Shown: positions 26,031-35,488 of the stretch, piece after piece
How the letters are laid out: each line of letters starts with the position of its first letter
How positions within the stretch are numbered: the stretch's first letter is position 1
NCBI RefSeq assembly: GCF_900116435.1
Contig: NZ_FPAZ01000011.1
Location: 105,645 to 169,644, forward strand
DNA from: Pseudoalteromonas lipolytica
Lineage (GTDB): Bacteria > Pseudomonadota > Gammaproteobacteria > Enterobacterales > Alteromonadaceae
Direction of reading: 5' to 3'
Length of the DNA: 64,000 bases
The notes under the pieces: model-generated
Databases searched by the model: none
What the model saw: the letters and a program-made list of their open reading frames with translations, nothing else
Told to the model about the DNA's origin: nothing
Program-made: the position numbers and the translations under genes

Positions 26031-27633
26031 AACTTGTTTTAAACTCTACTTCAATTTTGCTTTCTTCGAGTTTGACTTTACAAGGTGGGTATTGGCGGTT
26101 AGTGAGTAACACTTTATCGAAAATATGGATCTCAACTCCCGAGTGCAATGTTTTATTAACGACGAGTTGTGCGCCTTCAAGCAGTTCATGTAAATGAAGC
26201 TCTAAGTTTGAGAGCTTTTTCTCGAGTTGCTCTGCTTGTTCACAGTAATGCATTTGTGTAGCGCCTATCTTAGCCAATAACAGCTTTTTCTTTTCAGCGT
26301 CTTTGACTTGGTCGGCTTTTTCAATGGCTTTTTGCAAGTTATCTAGCTGTGAGTCGGTTTGTGCTAGGTCTTTTAAACACTGATCGGTTTGTGCGGTGAC
26401 TTGGGCGCCAGAGGCCGCGAGGTTAATAACCATTTTGGCACCTGATTCATTGCCAATTTCACCTGCTATCACCATTTGTGCATCTAAAATAGTGCCCCCA
26501 AATAACTTACCTTGAGGGTTGTCTTCTTTGCCTAACTGCAGCAACTTAGCGGCTTTCATCACACAATGGCTTGATTGGCGGTCAATGATAATGTTATTGC
26601 CTTCAAGGTAGCTGTATTGACCATGAGATAGATGAATGTCGCCTTGGCAAACAATATGACAAGATAAGCTTTTATCATCGAGCTGGTGGCCTATTACACC
26701 TTGTTTTATGGTGATATCGCCTGCCGCAGTTAAGTGACCTGACTCAACGGTTCCCATGACGGTAATGTCGCCTTTCGCATTTATGCGCATGCCGGGTTCA
26801 ACGTTATGGGTTACGATGACACTGCCTTCAAAATCAACATGGCCACTTTTAACGTTAACATCAGCAATCGTAAAAATGTCATCTACACGCATACCATTGG
26901 CAATATCAACAGGCACCCCTGCGATCACTGAAATCAGCTCCAGCGGATTGTTTTTTGAAATCTCTGTGCCTTCACCTGCAACTAAGGCATGGCTCTCACC
27001 AGCTTTAGCTGGCAGCACATCACCGGTGACGGTAAACCCTTCTTTACCGGGAGTGGCAGGAACTTGTTTTATAAGCAGTACACCCGGCTCTACGCTGGCT
27101 AACTTACCAAAGTCTCGCATGTCGGCGGTGCCATCTTCGCGTAGTTTGGGCTGTTTTAAACGGTCTTTTAACGTTTCTACTTGCGGCACTAGTTTTGAGG
27201 GCTGGCCATCAATGGGCAAGCGGCCTTTTGCTAATACGCCTTTGGTTTTAGTGCCTGCGGGTAGCTCAAACTGTTTTTGCAATAACTGTTCTAAAAATGC
27301 TTGTTTATAACCCCGTGCTACGCCGGCTTTAATGAGTTCTTTTTTCGCGTTTTCAAGGGTTAGGGCTTTGCCGCCTTCAGCGATAGTCAACTCACCAGTG
27401 GCCAGCATTTTGTCATCACTTAACGATACCTCAAGGCTTGCATCATGCTTTGAAGCTACAACGAGCATACGTTCAGTAGATTTATTTTTAAAAAAGTTAT
27501 TGATCGCATCATGATCTACTCTGCATTCGCAGAAGGATGACTTTTCTAATGCTTCGATAATAAACGCAGCACTGGGTGGTGAGTGTTCGTGAACATCTAA
27601 TAAGACGTTTCCATTGTGAGCCAGCTTAAACAC
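26029..27633 (-). CDS. FapA/DUF342-family polymerisation-domain protein
   Basis: 534 residues. An N-terminal DUF342 region has the typical beta-helix-like series (VNVKSGHVDFEGSVIVTHNV, MRINAKGDITVMGTVESGHL, AGDITIKQGVIGH). A coiled coil at about residues 415-475 (QTDSQLDNLQKAIEKADQ) and a short beta end follow. FapA-type proteins have been linked to flagellar assembly and polar regulation in Vibrio. Start is GTG 27633. It is a single gene between terminators. No flagellar genes are in the window, so the flagellar link is by family only. Confidence 0.82.
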   Translation of the reverse strand: MFKLAHNGNVLLDVHEHSPPSAAFIIEALEKSSFCECRVDHDAINNFFKNKSTERMLVVASKHDASLEVSLSDDKMLATGELTIAEGGKALTLENAKKELIKAGVARGYKQAFLEQLLQKQFELPAGTKTKGVLAKGRLPIDGQPSKLVPQVETLKDRLKQPKLREDGTADMRDFGKLASVEPGVLLIKQVPATPGKEGFTVTGDVLPAKAGESHALVAGEGTEISKNNPLELISVIAGVPVDIANGMRVDDIFTIADVNVKSGHVDFEGSVIVTHNVEPGMRINAKGDITVMGTVESGHLTAAGDITIKQGVIGHQLDDKSLSCHIVCQGDIHLSHGQYSYLEGNNIIIDRQSSHCVMKAAKLLQLGKEDNPQGKLFGGTILDAQMVIAGEIGNESGAKMVINLAASGAQVTAQTDQCLKDLAQTDSQLDNLQKAIEKADQVKDAEKKKLLLAKIGATQMHYCEQAEQLEKKLSNLELHLHELLEGAQLVVNKTLHSGVEIHIFDKVLLTNRQYPPCKVKLEESKIEVEFKTS

Positions 27634-27751
27634 GTGGGGGATCCTTTTGTACTACAATAGTTAAAGGTTTCTAATTATTATTACTACACAGATTGCTAGA
27701 GAATGGTTTGTGAGTCAAGAACTTCGGCTGAGGAAAATAGTAACTTTGTCT

Positions 27752-27783
27752 AAAAAAGTGCCAGCAAGGGGGTTGCTGGCACT
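27752..27783 (-). terminator. Terminator of the rpoZ-spoT-ridA transcription unit
   Basis: On the minus strand AGTGCCAGCAA-ccccc-TTGCTGGCACT is followed by T6. The stem is a perfect 11 bp, placed just after the ridA stop. Confidence 0.9.
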
Positions 27784-27790
27784 GTGTGTA

Positions 27791-28183
27791 TTAGTTCGTT
27801 GAAGGTAATTCCATAATACCGTCAATTTCAACTTGCACGCCTTTAGGTAGTGCACGCACGCCAATTGCAGCGCGAGCTGGATAAGGTTGTTTAAAGTACT
27901 GGCTCATCACTTCATTAACAATTGCAAAGTTTGATAGGTCAGTCAGGAAAATATTGACTTTAACCATGTCTTGAATTTGACCACCCGCGGCTTGGCAAAC
28001 AGCCGTTAGGTTTTTAAATACTTGATGTGTTTGCTCTGTAAAGTCTTCAGAAATAACGTCCATTGTTTCTGGTACAAGAGGAATTTGACCTGATAAGTAA
28101 ACAGCGGTACCTACTTTAACAGCCTGGCTGTAAGTGCCGATTGCTGCGGGTGCATTGTCAGTAGAAATAAAAGATTTGTTCAT
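27791..28183 (-). CDS. ridA: RidA-family enamine/imine deaminase
   Basis: 130 residues of the YjgF/YER057c/UK114 family. The start is [22 protein letters not shown], then [10 protein letters not shown], and the signature region [18 protein letters not shown] has the catalytic-pocket Arg (R105-like). It hydrolyses reactive 2-aminoacrylate from PLP enzymes. It lies 11 bp after spoT with AAGGATAATC before the ATG, so it is the last gene of that operon, as in other gammaproteobacteria. Confidence 0.93.
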   Translation of the reverse strand: MNKSFISTDNAPAAIGTYSQAVKVGTAVYLSGQIPLVPETMDVISEDFTEQTHQVFKNLTAVCQAAGGQIQDMVKVNIFLTDLSNFAIVNEVMSQYFKQPYPARAAIGVRALPKGVQVEIDGIMELPSTN

Positions 28184-28194
28184 GATTATCCTTG

Positions 28195-30300
28195 TTACTT
28201 TTTACGGTAGACTTTTTGTACATCTGGCATCACACGAATGCGACGCATAATATTGGCAACGTGAACACGGTTCTTCACGGTAATGCCTAAGTCTATCATG
28301 TATAGATTACTTTCTTTTTCGTCGGTGGCTATCTCGACAATGTTTGCTTGGGTTGAGGCGATGACATTGGTGAGCTTAGCGAGTGCCCCTTGATGATTGA
28401 TAATTTCAATACGAAGGGCGGCAATGTATTCTTTCTCGGGATTATCGTCCCATTTTACAACCAAGTATTTCGAACGTTCATTCTCCCAGCCGCGAATATT
28501 CTTACATTCTTGGCGGTGAACCGTTAAGCCTTTACCTTGGCTGATATGAGCGGTGATGGCATCTCCAGGAACGGGACGGCAGCACTTAGAGTAATTAACG
28601 AGCATACCTTCGGTGCCGATAATGGTCGCTTTGGCTTTTCTGGCAAGCGCATTAAGGTCGTCGGCCTCAACTTGCATTAGGCGCTTGGCAATTAAGACGC
28701 TCATTAAGTTACCAGAGCCTATTTCGACCAACAGCTCTAATACGGTATTCAGTTCATGTTCTTGAAGCACGCGGCGAATATTTTCATCTGGAATGTCATC
28801 CAGTTTTTGCTCACCAAGGGCTGAGTCGAGTAAGCGACGCCCTAGTAACAAGGCTTCTTCGTGCTGTTGGCTTTTAAGGTAGTTACGAATCCCTAAGCGG
28901 GCTTTACCTGTTACCACAAAGTTGAGCCACGTGGCGTTAGGGTGTGCGCCAGAACTGGTAATAACTTCGACGGTTTGACCCGTATCAAGCGCTTTACTCA
29001 GTGGATGCGGTTTGCGGTTTACACGTGCCCCCACGCAGGTATTACCTACATCGGTATGCACTGCATAGGCAAAGTCAACGGCGGTTGCCCCCATGGGCAG
29101 TTCAACAATACGGCCATCTGGCGTGAAAACATAAATCTCTTCAGGGAATAGCTCGGTTTTAACGTTTTCTACGAACTCAAACGATGACCCAGCACTTTGT
29201 TGTAGCTCAAGTAAGCTTTGCATCCATTGGCGTGCACGCTGTTGTGCGGTGTGACCTGCGCTATCACCGGCTTTTTTATACATCCAATGAGCGGCAACCC
29301 CTTTGTCGGCCATATGATCCATATCGTGGGTACGAATTTGAATTTCGACCGGAATGCCATGTGGGCCCACTAATGATGTATGCAATGATTGATAACCATT
29401 GGTTTTTGGCACCGCAATGTAATCTTTAAAGCGCGTTTCAATTGGCTTATACAAGTTGTGCGCAACACCTAAAACGCGATAACAGGTATCCATGTTATCT
29501 ACATTGATACGAAACGCGTAAATATCCATGACTTCGTTAAAAGAGAGCTCTTTGTTCAGCATTTTTTTATAGATGCTGTAGAGGTGTTTCTCACGCCCAG
29601 AAATCGTGGCGTCGATACCAGCCTCTTCAAGGCGTGCTTCGATTTCACTTTTAATGTTACTGATGACTTCTTTTCGATTACCGCGGGCTTTGATCACTTC
29701 AGATTTCAAAGCGCGATGACGCATAGGATAGAGTGCCTGAAAGCCTAAATCTTCCAGCTCATTTTTAATGTCGTGAATACCTAAACGATTTGCAATTGGC
29801 GCATAAATTTCGAGTGTTTCGCGGGCAATACGACGACGCTTGTCGGGACGAAGTGCGCCGAGTGTGCGCATATTGTGCGTTCTGTCTGCCAGCTTAATTA
29901 AGATCACGCGAATGTCTTGTGTCATTGCCATGATCATTTTACGGTAGTTTTCCGCTTGGAATTCTTTTTTGTCTTTAAAGCTCAGCTTATCGAGTTTACT
30001 AACGCCTTCAACTAATTCGGCAACCGTATCGCCAAAAATCTCAGCTAAATCTTGTTGGCTAAAGTCGGTGTCTTCAATCACGTCATGCATTAATGCTGCC
30101 ATTAAAGTTTCGTGATCGAGATGCATGCCAGCAAGAATTTGTGTCACTTCGACAGGGTGAGTAATGTAGGGCTCGCCACTTGAACGTGTTTGACCCTCGT
30201 GGGCTTCACGAGCAACCACGTAAGCTTTTTGCACCAGCTCGATATCGGCGGGAGACAAATATTCGGATATTTTCTTTTTTAGACCTTCAAAAAGATACAA
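28195..30300 (-). CDS. spoT: SpoT: bifunctional (p)ppGpp hydrolase/synthetase
   Basis: 701 residues from TTG 30300. The HD hydrolase domain has [19 protein letters not shown] and MHDVIEDTD near the start. The synthetase domain follows with [20 protein letters not shown] and [18 protein letters not shown] domain ([20 protein letters not shown]) and a C-terminal ACT domain ([19 protein letters not shown]) complete it. The TTG start has GGAG seven bases upstream and gives the length of E. coli SpoT (702); reading farther upstream adds unlikely residues. It lies between rpoZ and ridA. TTG may keep expression low. Confidence 0.96.
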   Translation of the reverse strand: MYLFEGLKKKISEYLSPADIELVQKAYVVAREAHEGQTRSSGEPYITHPVEVTQILAGMHLDHETLMAALMHDVIEDTDFSQQDLAEIFGDTVAELVEGVSKLDKLSFKDKKEFQAENYRKMIMAMTQDIRVILIKLADRTHNMRTLGALRPDKRRRIARETLEIYAPIANRLGIHDIKNELEDLGFQALYPMRHRALKSEVIKARGNRKEVISNIKSEIEARLEEAGIDATISGREKHLYSIYKKMLNKELSFNEVMDIYAFRINVDNMDTCYRVLGVAHNLYKPIETRFKDYIAVPKTNGYQSLHTSLVGPHGIPVEIQIRTHDMDHMADKGVAAHWMYKKAGDSAGHTAQQRARQWMQSLLELQQSAGSSFEFVENVKTELFPEEIYVFTPDGRIVELPMGATAVDFAYAVHTDVGNTCVGARVNRKPHPLSKALDTGQTVEVITSSGAHPNATWLNFVVTGKARLGIRNYLKSQQHEEALLLGRRLLDSALGEQKLDDIPDENIRRVLQEHELNTVLELLVEIGSGNLMSVLIAKRLMQVEADDLNALARKAKATIIGTEGMLVNYSKCCRPVPGDAITAHISQGKGLTVHRQECKNIRGWENERSKYLVVKWDDNPEKEYIAALRIEIINHQGALAKLTNVIASTQANIVEIATDEKESNLYMIDLGITVKNRVHVANIMRRIRVMPDVQKVYRKK

Positions 30301-30430
30301 AGTCACACTCCAATGCGCAAATGAAGTAAATCGGTAACGGTATGAATAGAATATACGATGAAAAGAAGGGCTTGCCAACGGCTAGTGCTGAAATACTAGC
30401 CGTTTAGCGAAATCAAAGCGGGGAGCTTGA

Positions 30431-30706
30431 TTATTGGTTGCCACCTACGATAGCAGCCACTGCAGCCATTTCTGCTGCTTCTTGGTGTTGTTGTTCTTCA
30501 CGATCAATTAAGTCCATTGATGAGCTATTTACTAACCCTTTCTCAATTTCACGTAAAGCAATGACTGTCGGCTTGTCATTTTCTGCGTCAACAAGTGGAT
30601 CTTTTCCACCTACCGCGATTTGGCGGGCACGACGAGCCGCAACTAAAATTAAGTCAAAACGATTACCAATTGCATCTACTGCATCTTCAACAGTTACGCG
30701 AGCCAT
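30431..30706 (-). CDS. rpoZ: RNA polymerase omega subunit
   Basis: 91 residues beginning [20 protein letters not shown] with [11 protein letters not shown] and [14 protein letters not shown]. Omega helps assemble and stabilise core polymerase and forms part of a ppGpp-binding site. It lies between gmk and spoT, the conserved order. Alanine- and glutamate-rich C-terminal tail ([18 protein letters not shown]) is normal for the family. Confidence 0.96.
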   Translation of the reverse strand: MARVTVEDAVDAIGNRFDLILVAARRARQIAVGGKDPLVDAENDKPTVIALREIEKGLVNSSSMDLIDREEQQHQEAAEMAAVAAIVGGNQ

Positions 30707-30816
30707 CTTAGCACTCCAAATAAATTCTTAAGCAAAGGCGTAGTTTACTGCACCAAGTCAGATTCGCCAATAGCTAGTGGTTAATTTTTATCTCTATTCG
30801 TTAATTAACGCGTGTC

Positions 30817-31437
30817 TTACTTTAATAAATTATCTAAAAGCGTTTGATGGCGCTGTGCTTGGCTCTTGAGTGATAAACGTTTTGCCATAACAATTGTTTC
30901 GATTTCAGCAAGGGCTGTGTCGAAGTCGTCATTTACTACAACGTAATCATATTCATTGTAATGAGAGGTTTCAGACTGGGCTTTGGCCATTCTTCCTGCA
31001 ATAACCTCACTCGAATCTTGGCCGCGGTTCGTTAAGCGTGACTCAAGCTCTTCTTTTGAGGGGGGCAAAATAAAAATGGTTTCAACATCTTCGACTAATT
31101 TGCGAATTTGCTGTGCACCTTGCCAGTCAATATCTAAAAATACATCAATGCCTGCTGCAAGCTGAGTCTCAATTGCTTGCTTTGAAGTGCCGTAGTAATT
31201 ATCGAACACTTGCGCCCATTCAAAGAAATCATTCTTTTCAATCAGTGCTTTAAATTCCTCAACCGACACAAAATGATAATGCACACCGTTTTCTTCGCCT
31301 GGGCGAGGTGAACGAGTTGTGTGTGAAACCGATACTTTCATATCGCTGTGTTTGTTTAGTAATGCACTAATTAAGCTTGATTTACCTGCGCCTGAAGGGG
31401 CCGATAAGATAAATAAATTTCCGCGAGTTTGCGCCAT
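30817..31437 (-). CDS. gmk: Guanylate kinase
   Basis: 206 residues, phosphorylating GMP to GDP. P-loop [13 protein letters not shown] is near residue 12; the GMP-binding motif is [27 protein letters not shown] precedes the ATG. First of the gmk-rpoZ-spoT-ridA run. It marks the core-genome side of the junction with the nitrate cluster, whose last gene is read toward it on the same strand with a hairpin between. Confidence 0.96.
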   Translation of the reverse strand: MAQTRGNLFILSAPSGAGKSSLISALLNKHSDMKVSVSHTTRSPRPGEENGVHYHFVSVEEFKALIEKNDFFEWAQVFDNYYGTSKQAIETQLAAGIDVFLDIDWQGAQQIRKLVEDVETIFILPPSKEELESRLTNRGQDSSEVIAGRMAKAQSETSHYNEYDYVVVNDDFDTALAEIETIVMAKRLSLKSQAQRHQTLLDNLLK

Positions 31438-31461
31438 GATCTGTCTCTATTGAAAATAAAT

Positions 31462-31493
31462 AGGCTTGTAGGAGCGAATACTCCAACAAGCCT
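31462..31493 (-). terminator. Long hairpin between the nar operon end and gmk
   Basis: AGGCTTGTAGGAG and CTCCAACAAGCCT form a 13-bp stem (one mismatch) with a 6-base loop. Read on the minus strand it is followed by ATTTATTTTC. It would end transcription from the nar side, though the tail is only moderately T-rich and may allow read-through into gmk. Confidence 0.6.
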
Positions 31494-31549
31494 TTACTGT
31501 ATTCTACAGTGTACTTTATTTGACGCGTTGTGCTCAAGTTTCAGTGAGA

Positions 31550-31690
31550 TTACTCGTCTTCATTGTCGGGGACTGCTTGCCCCTCATCTTTGTGCTTTGC
31601 GGTATCCGCCAAAGCTTGCTCACTCGGCGTATTGTCTTGATCGGTTGGTTTTGTATTCTCTTGCCCACCACAGGCTCCACAACAACTCAT
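31550..31690 (-). CDS. 46-residue CCGxC-motif small protein (CCGSCS-like)
   Basis: An ATG at 31690 opens a 46-codon frame beginning MSCCGACGGQENTKPTDQ, then a polar, acidic remainder ending VPDNEDE and TAA at 31552-31550. AAGGAAAAC lies just ahead of the ATG. The CCGACGGQ N-terminus resembles the CCGSCS-motif family of tiny proteins in marine gammaproteobacteria, whose function is unknown to me. It starts 15 bp after the parvulin gene on the same strand, so it is the last gene of the narGHJI transcript. The paired cysteines may bind a metal or be redox-active. This is a gene that length filters would miss. Confidence 0.75.
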   Translation of the reverse strand: MSCCGACGGQENTKPTDQDNTPSEQALADTAKHKDEGQAVPDNEDE

Positions 31691-31705
31691 GTGTTTTCCT
31701 TTATT

Positions 31706-32482
31706 TTATTGTACAAGCGGACTGCTGCTGACATTAAAGTCGAAGCCTTCAATATCGGCGTCAGCAATTAATAGTTGGATATATTGCGCGATGGCTTTGC
31801 GCTCTACTTTTTTATTCAGGTAGTCCTCAATACGTGACTCCACGGCTTCAAAAGGCAGTTGCAGCCCAGGCTCTTTATGATCAACATAAACAAGGTGATA
31901 ACCAAAACGGGTTTCAATAGGGTGAGCAATTAAGCCAACATCAGCACTGAATACTTGACGTTCAAACTCGCTGACAGTTTGCCCTTTTGTTATTTGACCA
32001 AGTTGGCCTCCTAACTGAGCCGAATCACATTTTGAATATTGCTGTGCAAGCTCACTAAAAGAAGCGCCTTGCGAGAGTGCGTTAAGCAGGTTTTCGGCTT
32101 GGTTCAGCGCATGACTACGCGCTTTTTCATCACTACTCGGTGCTGCAAGTAAAATATGTTTTGCTGCAATAAGCGGAGGTGTGGTGAACTTGGGTTTGTT
32201 TTGTTGATAATAATGTTCGCACTCAGTCGCGCTGGCACGGGGCAGTTGCACTTCTGCAGCGATAAGTTTTTCGAGCAATTTATTTTGGCGTTGCTCGTCG
32301 GTGTCTGAAGCGTGCGTATCTAGATTGATATTTAGCGCTTGTGCGCGTTGTTGTAACAATTCGCCAATGATCAAACTCTGTGCCGCCTCTACCATCGCAG
32401 CGCGATGATCGTCGGCTGGGTGATACTGCATTTCATTAAGAATTTGTGTTTCGCTAATAGTGTGTTGATTAACGTTAATCAT
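31706..32482 (-). CDS. Parvulin-type peptidyl-prolyl isomerase of the nar operon
   Basis: 258 residues, starting at ATG 32482 with GAGGTC upstream; a longer frame has no such site. The C-terminal rotamase core shows IAAKHILLAAPSSDEKARSH, the GGQLGQITKGQTVSEFE segment and RFGYHLVYVDHKEPG. There is no signal peptide, so it is cytoplasmic. A PpiC/NifM-like protein is encoded right after narI in Pseudomonas and relatives, where it is taken to help nitrate reductase maturation. Gap to narI is 45 bp. Confidence 0.88.
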   Translation of the reverse strand: MINVNQHTISETQILNEMQYHPADDHRAAMVEAAQSLIIGELLQQRAQALNINLDTHASDTDEQRQNKLLEKLIAAEVQLPRASATECEHYYQQNKPKFTTPPLIAAKHILLAAPSSDEKARSHALNQAENLLNALSQGASFSELAQQYSKCDSAQLGGQLGQITKGQTVSEFERQVFSADVGLIAHPIETRFGYHLVYVDHKEPGLQLPFEAVESRIEDYLNKKVERKAIAQYIQLLIADADIEGFDFNVSSSPLVQ

Positions 32483-32527
32483 ATCGACCTCGAGGGGGAA
32501 TGCCCTGTCGAAACAGGGCATGATAGG

Positions 32528-33211
32528 TTAAGATTTGCTACGAACCACTTGGTAGTTTCGGCCTAAATATTGTACCGGTACGCTGGCAATATGAACTAAG
32601 CGACTAAATGGGAATACCACAAATAACGTCATACCTAGTGCAACATGTAGCTTATAAATCCAATGTACTTGTGCAATTGCTGCGGTTGCTTCGGTTAAAT
32701 CAAAGGTCACAATGTTTTGTGCCCAGCTCATTAGGAGTAGCATTTCTGCACCATCTAAATGACCTGCTGAGACAAAAATTGACAATAAACCTAAAATCAA
32801 CTGCACGTATAACAGCAGTAAAATTGCAATATCCATATTACTGCTGGTGGCTCTAATGCGCGGTTCATATAAGCGGCGTTTGATTAAAATTGTTAGACCG
32901 TAAAAACAAATCAAACCAAATACACCGCCTAACGTCATGGCAATCAGTTGCTTGTGACCCGCTTCAATACCAAACACATGCCATACTTCTGCTGGTGTGA
33001 GTAAGCCTACAAAGTGGCCGAGCAATACCATAATGATACCAATATGAAATGCGCGGCTGCCTTGCTTGAGTTTTTTGCTTTCAAGTAGTTGGCTTGAGCC
33101 TGTTTTCCATGTGTACTGCTCTCGGTCGTAACGTATTACCGAGCCAATAACAAACACGGCTAAGGCGATATAGGGGTAAATCCCAAAGAAAAAGGTGTTT
33201 AAATAACTCAT
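32528..33211 (-). CDS. narI: Respiratory nitrate reductase gamma subunit (cytochrome b)
   Basis: 227 residues with five membrane helices. It starts MSYLNTFFFGIYPYIALAVF, which follows AAGGAG and equals the usual NarI length (225). Histidines expected to ligate the two b hemes appear in RAFHIGIIMVLLGHFVG and in the fourth/fifth helices (WIYKLHVALG, RLVHIASVP). It takes electrons from quinol on the periplasmic side and passes them to NarH. Follows narJ by 10 bp. Confidence 0.95.
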   Translation of the reverse strand: MSYLNTFFFGIYPYIALAVFVIGSVIRYDREQYTWKTGSSQLLESKKLKQGSRAFHIGIIMVLLGHFVGLLTPAEVWHVFGIEAGHKQLIAMTLGGVFGLICFYGLTILIKRRLYEPRIRATSSNMDIAILLLLYVQLILGLLSIFVSAGHLDGAEMLLLMSWAQNIVTFDLTEATAAIAQVHWIYKLHVALGMTLFVVFPFSRLVHIASVPVQYLGRNYQVVRSKS

Positions 33212-33221
33212 GATGAACTCC

Positions 33222-33935
33222 TTAACTGGCTTCTTGATTAAAGTCAGTCCAGCTAACTGGAACATATTGATCTTTGCGCTGAGTTTCGTCAGGGCGATTG
33301 ACTGAACTTGGGCAGTTAGTTGCATCTTGTGCACCAAAAGTAATGGCTTCTTCTTCCCATTCTTTGTCAATTGCTTGTTTCGTATCGTCGCGCTTTTCAC
33401 CGTTGATTTGCTTGCGTAATACCTCGAGGTCTAGGTCACTCTGTGCAAGCTCTAGCAAGCTTAAAAACAGTAATGAGTAGTTACTCTCTCGTTTTTCGAG
33501 TCGGCACAATAGCAGACCAAAAATATGATCAACTTCAACTAACCAAGACTGAGCATTCTCCTCACCTTGGGTTGCTAAGAACTCTAAAAACAGGGGAATG
33601 TAGTCAGGTAGTTCATTTTGACTTAACTCTAAACCTGCCTGTTTATATTGCTCTACTAAGTCGACCATAGCTTGACCACGGTCACGGCTTTCGCCGTGAA
33701 CATGTTCAAAAAGCCACAGACCAAGCGCGCGTCCACGTTCAAACAATCCGTCATACTCGGCTTGCCAGTCGAGTATGTCTTTTTCGCATTGTGTGGTGAT
33801 AAAATCACAGACAGCACGTTGATTTTGCTCTGTTAGTGAACTTTGCTTAAGTGTGCTAATTAGCTCATCTTTCGCTTCTACAAGCTCAGCAGTCGGGTAA
33901 TCAAGTAAATGAGAAAATACACTTAAAACTTGCAT
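33222..33935 (-). CDS. narJ: Nitrate reductase chaperone NarJ
   Basis: 237 residues, all-helical NarJ/TorD-family chaperone needed to insert the molybdenum cofactor into NarG. Recognised by SHLLDYPTAELVEAKDEL at the N-terminus, LFEHVHGESRDRGQAMVDLV, and LPDYIPLFLEFLA. The C-terminus is acidic. It is 3 bp downstream of narH with GGAGTAAG before the ATG. Confidence 0.95.
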   Translation of the reverse strand: MQVLSVFSHLLDYPTAELVEAKDELISTLKQSSLTEQNQRAVCDFITTQCEKDILDWQAEYDGLFERGRALGLWLFEHVHGESRDRGQAMVDLVEQYKQAGLELSQNELPDYIPLFLEFLATQGEENAQSWLVEVDHIFGLLLCRLEKRESNYSLLFLSLLELAQSDLDLEVLRKQINGEKRDDTKQAIDKEWEEEAITFGAQDATNCPSSVNRPDETQRKDQYVPVSWTDFNQEAS

Positions 33936-33938
33936 AAC

Positions 33939-35474
33939 TTACTCCTTGATCTCAACGGGGATAATTTGTTTCACGGTGGCTTTTTTGGCACCAAATAAAT
34001 TTACGCCGTTGTTACCATCACTACAGCCATTACCAAAGCTGAAACCACAGCCATTTTTCATATCGTAGGCATCTTCAGCATACGATTTATGACTGGTGGG
34101 TATCACAAAGCGGTCTTCGTAATTGGCAATCGCCATATAACGATACATTTGCTCAACTTGGTCAGCGCTTAGTCCAACTTGCTGAAGTACTTCGAGATCT
34201 TCAACGCCATCGACTTGTTGCGAACGTTTGAAAGCGCGCATAGCAATCATGCGTTCAAGTGCTCGTACAACGGGCTTCTCATCACCTGCGGTAAGTAAGT
34301 TAGCAAGGTAGCGCATGGGGATACGTAATGACTTCAAGTCAGGAATAACGCCATTCATGCCAACATGACCAGCCTCTGTCGCTGATTGAATCGGCGACAA
34401 GGGTGGAATATACCAAACCATTGGCAAGGTTCTGTATTCAGGGTGCAGAGGCAGTGCTACTTTCCAGTCCATTGCCATTTTATAGACAGGAGATTGGCGT
34501 GCTGACTCTAACCAATTTTCAGGGATCCCTTCTTTGCGTGCTGCTTCAATGACCTCAGGATCGTTCGGATCTAAGAACATACTAAGCTGTGCAGGGTATA
34601 AGTCTTGCTCATTCGGTACACTTGCAACTTCTTCTATGCGGTCTGCATCATAAAGTAAGACGCCTAAGTAACGAATTCGACCTACACAGGTTTCAGCACA
34701 CACGGTGGGTTGACCTGCTTCGATTCGAGGGAAACAGAAAATACATTTCTCTGATTTACCCGATTTCCAGTTGTAGTAAATTTTCTTATACGGACAACCT
34801 GATACACACATCCGCCAGCCACGGCATTTGTCTTGGTCAATTAAGACAATGCCATCTTCTTCACGTTTATAAATCGCACCAGAAGGGCAGCTAGCAACAC
34901 AGGCTGGGTTGATGCAGTGCTCACACAGGCGTGGCAAATACATCATGAAGGTTTTTTCAAATTGCCCGTAAATGTCTTTTTGTACTACGTCGTCAAAGTT
35001 TTTATCTTTTTTACGCTCTGAGAATTCAGTCCCGAGAATCTCTTCCCAGTTAGGTCCCCAGTTGATTTTCTCCATACGCTGACCCGTAATTAACGAACGA
35101 GGGCGAGCAACCGGTTGGTGCTTGCTATCAGGTGCGTTATGCAGATGTTGATAATCAAAATCAAACGGCTCGTAGTAATCATCAATTTCGGGCAAATCTG
35201 GATTAGCAAAAATATTAGCTAGTAAACGGCGCTTATTACCTTGTTTGGGCTCTAATACGCCTTTACTGTTGCGTTTCCAGCCACCATTCCATTTGCTCTG
35301 GTTTTCCCATTCTTTCGGATAACCAATACCCGGTTTGGTCTCTACGTTGTTAAACCAAGCGTATTCAACACCTTCTCGGCTAGTCCATACATTCTTACAA
35401 GTGATTGAACAGGTATGGCAACCGATGCATTTATCTAAATTTAGGACCATGCCAATTTGTGCACGTACTTTCAT
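33939..35474 (-). CDS. narH: Respiratory nitrate reductase beta subunit (iron-sulfur)
   Basis: 511 residues carrying four cysteine groups for three [4Fe-4S] and one [3Fe-4S] clusters. They are CIGCHTCSITCKNVW at the start, CEHCINPACVASCPSG, CRGWRMCVSGC and CIFCFPRIEAGQ. The Trp in CRGWRMC replaces a cysteine and is the mark of the [3Fe-4S] cluster. It relays electrons from NarI to NarG on the cytoplasmic face of the membrane. GAGGATAAA before the ATG; 14 bp after narG. Confidence 0.97.
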   Translation of the reverse strand: MKVRAQIGMVLNLDKCIGCHTCSITCKNVWTSREGVEYAWFNNVETKPGIGYPKEWENQSKWNGGWKRNSKGVLEPKQGNKRRLLANIFANPDLPEIDDYYEPFDFDYQHLHNAPDSKHQPVARPRSLITGQRMEKINWGPNWEEILGTEFSERKKDKNFDDVVQKDIYGQFEKTFMMYLPRLCEHCINPACVASCPSGAIYKREEDGIVLIDQDKCRGWRMCVSGCPYKKIYYNWKSGKSEKCIFCFPRIEAGQPTVCAETCVGRIRYLGVLLYDADRIEEVASVPNEQDLYPAQLSMFLDPNDPEVIEAARKEGIPENWLESARQSPVYKMAMDWKVALPLHPEYRTLPMVWYIPPLSPIQSATEAGHVGMNGVIPDLKSLRIPMRYLANLLTAGDEKPVVRALERMIAMRAFKRSQQVDGVEDLEVLQQVGLSADQVEQMYRYMAIANYEDRFVIPTSHKSYAEDAYDMKNGCGFSFGNGCSDGNNGVNLFGAKKATVKQIIPVEIKE

Positions 35475-35488
35475 AATTTTATCCTCGG

